A DNA stretch of 64,000 bases, taken from Ehretia macrophylla. Its lineage: Eukaryota; Streptophyta; Magnoliopsida; Boraginales; Ehretiaceae. This document shows positions 58,735-64,000 of the stretch, one piece after another (the stretch's first letter is position 1; every line of letters starts with the position of its first letter). Position numbers and translations under genes: made by a program. Location of the stretch: NCBI GenBank assembly GCA_037974665.1, contig CM075764.1:81615825-81679824 (forward strand), in the 5' to 3' direction. Below the pieces are notes generated by a model. That model made no database searches, was not told the origin of the DNA, and saw nothing but the letters and a program-made list of their open reading frames with translations.

Positions 58735-58751
58735 TGAGCTAAATAGGCTCA
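58735..58751 (-). promoter_or_regulatory. LTR hairpin B (TGAGC/GCTCA)
   Basis: TGAGC (58735-58739), loop TAAATAG, GCTCA (58747-58751). Confidence 0.55.
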
Positions 58752-59183
58752 GTGAGGGAGGGTAAAAGGAAGTTTTGAAAGTTTTAACCTGAAAACCATT
58801 TGAACACATTAGAAACAACATATCACATTAGTAACCAAGTAATCACATTCGCTTAATAACCTCGGAACAACCAAATTAAACAACACAATGAAAGGATACC
58901 GCTTTAGAACACTTGTTGATGCCAACACTTATAACTCCCTCACGAACTTCTCTCAAACACTTATCCCTTCTACTAGTGTACTCCGGATGTACACGAATCT
59001 ACGACCCAACTCACCATGGACATCACGGACCACACGAGAGAAAGGACTAGTACATGGTAGTCATGCAATTACCGATAAGCCCTATGCCGCCGAGCACGAT
59101 ACAACGCTAGCATAACACATTATAGGTTGTAACCCATTGCTTTACATCAAATCACATAACACATTCACGCATTCGCATCATAT

Positions 59184-59211
59184 AAAGAGACTAACAAAGT
59201 AGATTGTCTTT
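59184..59211 (-). promoter_or_regulatory. LTR hairpin A (AAAGAC stem)
   Basis: In sense AAAGACAAT, loop CTACTTT, GTTAGTCTCTTT; pairing with one interruption. Confidence 0.5.
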
Positions 59212-59692
59212 CAACCACATTAATCACTCAACAACACATTCATTCTTCTACAACTAAGCTTCAATAGAACATGATCTCTACACATTAACACCAACCTTTA
59301 GACATTATTTAGTCACTTTATAAAGCTCCACAACACATAACCCTTGCACAACCAATATAGTAACCAACTACAATACATTATAAACCCATCAAAATAGCAT
59401 AACTAGGCATGAAAAAAACTAAACAAGTCAAACACTAAAATGTCACCTTTGTTGGAATTTTTAGAAATTAATCAAAATTAACCCCAAACTCTACCAAATT
59501 CACACCAAAGCCATGAAATCATACCACAAACACATATATATAATCAAAAGCACCAAAGCTAGCTATAATTCTCAACTTCCAAATATTAAAGTTAGCATAT
59601 AACACCTATAATGCTCTAAACAAGTTCTATTGCATATAAATAGCCCTCAAATCACTATTTTAACATATATTCATCTTCAACTAGCATTTATA

Positions 59693-59695
<3 letters not shown>

Positions 59696-59781
<86 letters not shown>
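59696..59781. repeat. (AC)n(AT)n microsatellite
   Basis: About 25 AC units followed by about 16 AT units. The truncated copy at 55340 has only a short equivalent. Confidence 0.95.
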
Positions 59782-59787
<6 letters not shown>

Positions 59788-60304
59788 TTCATAAGTCAAA
59801 GTAAGCAACAAACATGCAAGACTTGAAATCCCTCACCTAAAATTGTAGAAAAAGGCTAGAAATGGCAAGAACAAGCTATGTAGAACAAATATTAAGCAAC
59901 TTTCACTTTGAATTGGCCTAAAAATGCAAGTATTCTTCTCCAAAATGATCAAAACCCTTGTTTTTCTATTTTCCCTTTTTTTTCTCCTTGGCCAATTCTC
60001 TCTAGGCTTTTTTAGTTTTTTCTTTTGTTTTTGTTATGTTATATTGTATATGTGTAGTATATAATGCATAATAGTCAAATAAGCTAAGTAAAATATAGTC
60101 AAATATGGTAGGCTTTGTAAAATATGGCTATATTTATATGTCTATTTGTATGTATGTATATTTATGAGTCAAAATAAGTCAAATATGGTCAAACATGGTT
60201 GGCTTAATAAAATTTGTCTATGTTTATATCAGATAAATACACATAATATTTCAAATGACAATTAAAATAGTTAAATACACATTAATTCATGCTCGGGTCT
60301 CATA

Positions 60305-60717
60305 GTATCCTGTACTACTATGCATAGATTCAAGATAATCTAGCTTGGATCATTCTAAAGGAGTGATTAATGTATAGATTCCTTATTGCATGTGCATGTC
60401 CCTTCTAATCAAGTCCTATACACCCAAACCAGAGAGTTAATGACCTAAGCATCTAGACCATGCACTCGACTTTATCGGTTCATCCACACATGCTCAAGAT
60501 TAAGAGCAATGACCTACTTAGAAGCTCTGTAGGTATAGGTGAACTCTTTGATAGTACGTATTTAGAGTCCATACTTACAGGGTCCATGCAATGCATACAC
60601 ATGCATAAGTGTAATAACTTTGGAACATATCCATGATCAAAATAAATCACCCTACTCCTAAGGAAGCTTATTCCACTATGGCTTTTACCATAGTAAAGTG
60701 CCTAACTTTACTACTTA
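60305..60717 (-). mobile_element. Copia fragment
   Basis: Aligns from about 60309 to 60650 with 18053-18430 in the same orientation, so it is a second copy of the copia 3' internal region. No coding sequence. Confidence 0.55.

Positions 60718-60783
<66 letters not shown>
60718..60783. repeat. (TA)n microsatellite
   Basis: Uninterrupted TA run of about 33 units. Confidence 0.95.
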
Positions 60784-60785
<2 letters not shown>

Positions 60786-61190
60786 CAAATGAGAGAAAAA
60801 CATGCTCATACAATAAGATGACTTTTTAATTATCGAATTCGAAGTCTTCTTTAAGAGGTAATGAAATTTCAGATTCAGTTTATACTTGGGCTTCATGTTT
60901 TAACGTATGATGCATGCTTGGACGATTCCAATTCATCGTTCTTTTTATTTATCTAGCATTATATTTCGTATTTCTATTGCGCTATATCTGATTTGCATGC
61001 TAGTGAACCTTCAATACGCATATTGTAGTATGATTTTGCAAAAAATGGCCACATTTATTAATGTAGTTGATCTACTTATTGTAGCTATGAATTGGTCACA
61101 ACTAGGTCATCATATAGAGAATATGGATATGTGATATCATTGTCTGTTGTGCTAATACTATGTAACATAGCATTAGTGCAAGTGAAAGAT
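60784..61190 (+). other. Unassigned stretch ending in a polypurine-like tract
   Basis: I recognise no domain here. Its last bases, GCAAGTGAAAGAT (61179-61190 region), followed by TGTTAGAGGTATGC, look like the polypurine tract and LTR start of a copia element on the plus strand. Confidence 0.4.
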
Positions 61191-61488
61191 TGTTAGAGGT
61201 ATGCTCTAATGCTATATATTTGGATGACATATTTTGGGTATTTTGACTTTGACTTGTATATTATGCATTGTTGTCTATATGTTTGTTTGCATATTGACTT
61301 ATTAGTGATATTCATATTCTCATTCTTTGTCATATGAATGAGTCCTTAGTGTTTATCATTAGAATAAATGTATTCTAAAAGGGGTTTAGAATATGTTGGC
61401 ATATCTCTTTATCATGATAAATACTTAAAGTTATTCATAGTCTTTAGATTATTTGATCTAGGCTTCAATAATCTATTATTGAATATCA
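61191..61488 (+). mobile_element. Copia LTR start, interrupted
   Basis: Starts TGTTAGAGGTATGCTC, similar in style to starts of Angela-like copia LTRs. It is broken at 61488 by the Ty3 LTR; TATCA (61484-61488) is the probable left target duplication. Confidence 0.45.
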
Positions 61489-64000
61489 TGTGACACCCCG
61501 AACCTAGCATATAGTTAATAATACTTATTTGCATTTAATTAGGTTTTAACTTAAATGCTAGTATTAAATTAAGTATGTACTTTAAGTTAACCATTCATTT
61601 TAAGCATTATTTTCATACTATTTCAAAAATATTCAAAAAAAAAAGCAAAATTAATTATTTGAAATGAGTATTAACTACTTTTATTATTTAAAATATTTGG
61701 TTTCGTTTTCTTGCATTTATTTACCTTGTTTTCAACTAAATGAAAAAGTAGCTCCGAGCCCGGAGTGAATTTTAAACTATTTTACTTTTTAAAAATTATA
61801 TTTTTCTATCATTACTTATCATTTTTATAGCAATCTTTCATCGACTGTTCGTTCATAGCATATCGGAAACGAGAGTTATCAAATTGTTTTGAGTCCTCAA
61901 TGAATAGTATTTTCAACACTAGTTTTAGTATTTAGTGTATGTTTTAATTGCTAGCCAAGTTATATGATGCATTTGCCAATTAAATTAACTACATTGACCA
62001 TTTTAAATTAGCCTTGATATTTGACCAAGACCAAAAGCCATTGACCTTTGGATTTGTTTTGTGTCATCTTTTAAGCATTTTATAAGCCAAAATAAAACAC
62101 AAAAACAAGAACAAAAAGAAGAAGAGAAAAACGTGAGCTTGAGGGAGAAAAAAAAAAGAAAATTTTCTTCACAAATCTTCAAATCATTGCTTGAGCTTGC
62201 TTAGGATTCCTTGTGAGCCATCCAACACCATCTTCCAACCATTTCCAAGCATCCAAGTGAGGGATTTCATGCCATTTTATGCATTTGAATATATTTTGCT
62301 TAAACTTTAATTTCTTGCAAATGTTCATAGCATGCTATTTAATTCATTTTAATGCTTCAAATGTCTTCTATGGAGTTAGTAGAACATGTTTCTATAGTTT
62401 TTTTGGCAAGTTCCATGGTTGAATTTGAAGATTGCATGTTAGGAAAATGATAAATAGTAAAAAATGTGAATAGTAAACCCTTGTTGTGATTTTTGTTCCG
62501 AATTGTGTTTTCTCAATTTGGTTAGGTGCTAGAAATGTTATAATGCTTAAATGTGTGGTTTAAAGGGGTTGTACTTTGAAAAAATTGAGAAATAGACCTT
62601 GAATTGCAAAGGGGACTTTGAAACGAAGTATTGAGTTTGGCTCGTTCGATTATGTAGTTAGTCTTAGAAGGGTTAGAAAACTCTTAAAATGTATTTATGA
62701 CGCTTAATTGCTAATCGGATTAGGTAGTTGTAGTACAAACACCTAAGGGGCTTTTCGGTGTTTTTGAGTTAACATACTTGAAAATATGATTTTGTAGCAT
62801 TTATGTGGGTCATAAAATGGCTTTAGGTGAATGGTAAAGTTAGATTTGGAATTCATAATCATGTGTGAAGGTTAGAACCTAAATTGTAAGCATTAGAATA
62901 GTATTTTGATGCATTTCTTATGAATTACTTGAACTAATTGCATGAGTAGTTGTTTATATTGCTATAATTGCTACAATTGACCTTTATAAGGCTAGTTAAA
63001 TGATAAAGAGATGTTTGGTTAGAGTGCTCAGTCATTTGAAGAATGTTAGGGTGTAGTTAAGTAGTTGATTATAATTACGTGATAAGTGGATTATGTGAGA
63101 ATGAATACAATTTTATGGGTTAAAGAAGTGTTATTTTAACATGACTTGTAATCTAAAGCAATTAGTGCATGTTTAATAATCTTAAAGCATGAAAATAATT
63201 CTTAGTCCATGTTTTATAGTTAAATTAAGTTTAAGTGTTTAAGTGTTGTCATCTTGATTGAATGCTTAATTTGATATTCATTTGTGAGATAAATGAAGTT
63301 GAGCTAGTTATAAAGTTTAACTTGTTAAATGTTAATGTAGTTAATGTCCTTTATAAGATTAAAGAAATGTTTTAGCGCTATTTGTATGATTACTTGGACT
63401 ATGTGGCAATATAAGGTATATAAGTGATTGCATATAACTTCTATTGTTATGGGTTAAGTTAGGTAATAGTTAAGTTAGAATTGGTGAGTTATTTGCTAAA
63501 GTGTTATACTTATAGGAACAAGCGAGAGATTGCATGATTGAGCAAATTTAGGGAGAATTGGAGGGAATGTATGCTATTTTCCTACATATATAGCCTAATC
63601 CAAGGTGAGGGAGTTTTCATCCTTATATGCATCTTAGTTATTTTAATGTTCTTAATTGTGAGAATTAATATAATTGCTTGAATTCGTATGTGCTTATTGA
63701 TTGTTATATTGTGTGCGAGGACAACCTACTTTGTTGTCCCTCAATTATGTGCTTATTGGTTTATCTTGTCTGTTATCATCTTGAGTGCATTGCATTGTGG
63801 TTGCACAACATTATCATTCGGGACGAATGCGATGGGCCGCTCTGGGCGGCATCGGGCTTGCCAGTGTTGCTTGCTCTAGCTCCATACCCTAGTCCTTTAC
63901 TCGCCTAGTATGGAGTATGCCAGGGGGTGTGGGTCGTAAAATCGAGTACATCCGGAGTACCAATTGGTGTTTGGGATGCCAGCATATCGAGGTTCGTGTT
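61489..64000 (+). mobile_element. Ty3/gypsy LTR, cut by the window end
   Basis: Starts TGTGACACCCCGAACC, related to 234-2781 and 21925-26880. In sense: donor-like AAG|TGAGGG near 62256 and CAAG|GTGAGGG at 63604/63605, hairpin A 63717-63742, and the GC-rich block (63830-63960). Whether it is a solo LTR or the start of a full element cannot be seen. Confidence 0.8.
63717..63742 (+). promoter_or_regulatory. LTR hairpin A (GAGGACAAC stem)
   Basis: GAGGACAAC, loop CTACTTT, GTTGTCCCTC; nine pairs with one bulged C. Confidence 0.65.

Larger units (their letters stand above)
58220..60304 (-). mobile_element. G-family 5' LTR
   Basis: 2085 bp from TGTCACGCCC to GGGTCTCATA. In sense: donor-like TTAG|GTGAGGG at 59837/59836, hairpin A 59184-59211, palindrome GGTTGTAACC 59125-59134, GC-rich block about 58980-59100, hairpin B 58735-58751, and GTTATAG ending at 58713. 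A CA/TA microsatellite sits at 59696-59781. The element's own target duplication cannot be checked because the left LTR end is lost. Confidence 0.85.

Noticed and set aside
60718-60783. Long TA run as an AT-rich regulatory or matrix element
   Set aside because: A plain microsatellite; nothing around it suggests a function.
63678-63908. 76-codon plus-strand frame near the window end
   Set aside because: It runs through hairpin A and the GC-rich block of an LTR; equivalents in other LTRs are not open.

Overview
This window is repeat DNA from a plant nuclear genome, most likely a flowering plant. It is AT-rich. The retroelements are primed by initiator tRNA-Met, and the Ty3 polyproteins end in a chromodomain-like tail, as in plant chromoviruses. 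I find no host gene, rRNA, tRNA or CRISPR array. Almost every base belongs to LTR retrotransposons nested inside one another, and all recognisable coding sequence is broken. The species cannot be named from the sequence.

Layout. The oldest layer on the left is a degraded Ty1/copia element on the minus strand. Its left LTR is cut into pieces (1-233, 2787-4304, 6791-7623, 17573-about 18060). Its internal remnant is about 18061-20622. Its right LTR (20623-21924 and 26881-27153) is truncated. Into it went: a Ty3 solo LTR (234-2781, target duplication AAATG), a second solo LTR (4305-6790), a complete chromovirus with two 2.4-2.5 kb LTRs and a dead gag-pol (7624-17567, target duplication GAAAC), and a solo LTR enlarged by tandem duplications (21925-26880).

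From 27154 to 55322 lies a second minus-strand Ty3 family, here called H, arranged LTR - internal - LTR - internal - LTR fragment. It carries its own nested insertions: a non-autonomous element with 3.8-4.0 kb LTRs (J, 27474-36246), a 4.4 kb solo LTR (38515-45373) that itself contains a 2.4 kb solo LTR (42610-45042), another solo LTR (46402-49246), and a 524 bp TRIM (50271-50794). From 55323 to 60304 is a third minus-strand Ty3 family (G) with its left LTR truncated. Copia fragments (60305-61488) follow, then a Ty3 LTR that runs off the window (61489-64000). Several insertions are confirmed by an empty paralogous site elsewhere in the window.

How the parts work together. The Ty3 LTRs differ in length and much of their sequence, yet nearly all share one ordered cassette in sense orientation: a consensus GT splice donor, a hairpin whose loop is held at CTACTTTG while its stem changes in a paired way, a GC-rich block often with a GGTTGCGCAACC-type palindrome, a second hairpin beginning GAG and ending CTC, and an AG shortly after it. 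I read this as a candidate conserved R-U5 RNA module, possibly an intron inside the LTR. A second unusual theme is that the H, G and J internal regions have lost most of pol, and a degenerate repeat with a period of about 10 bases sits where it was.
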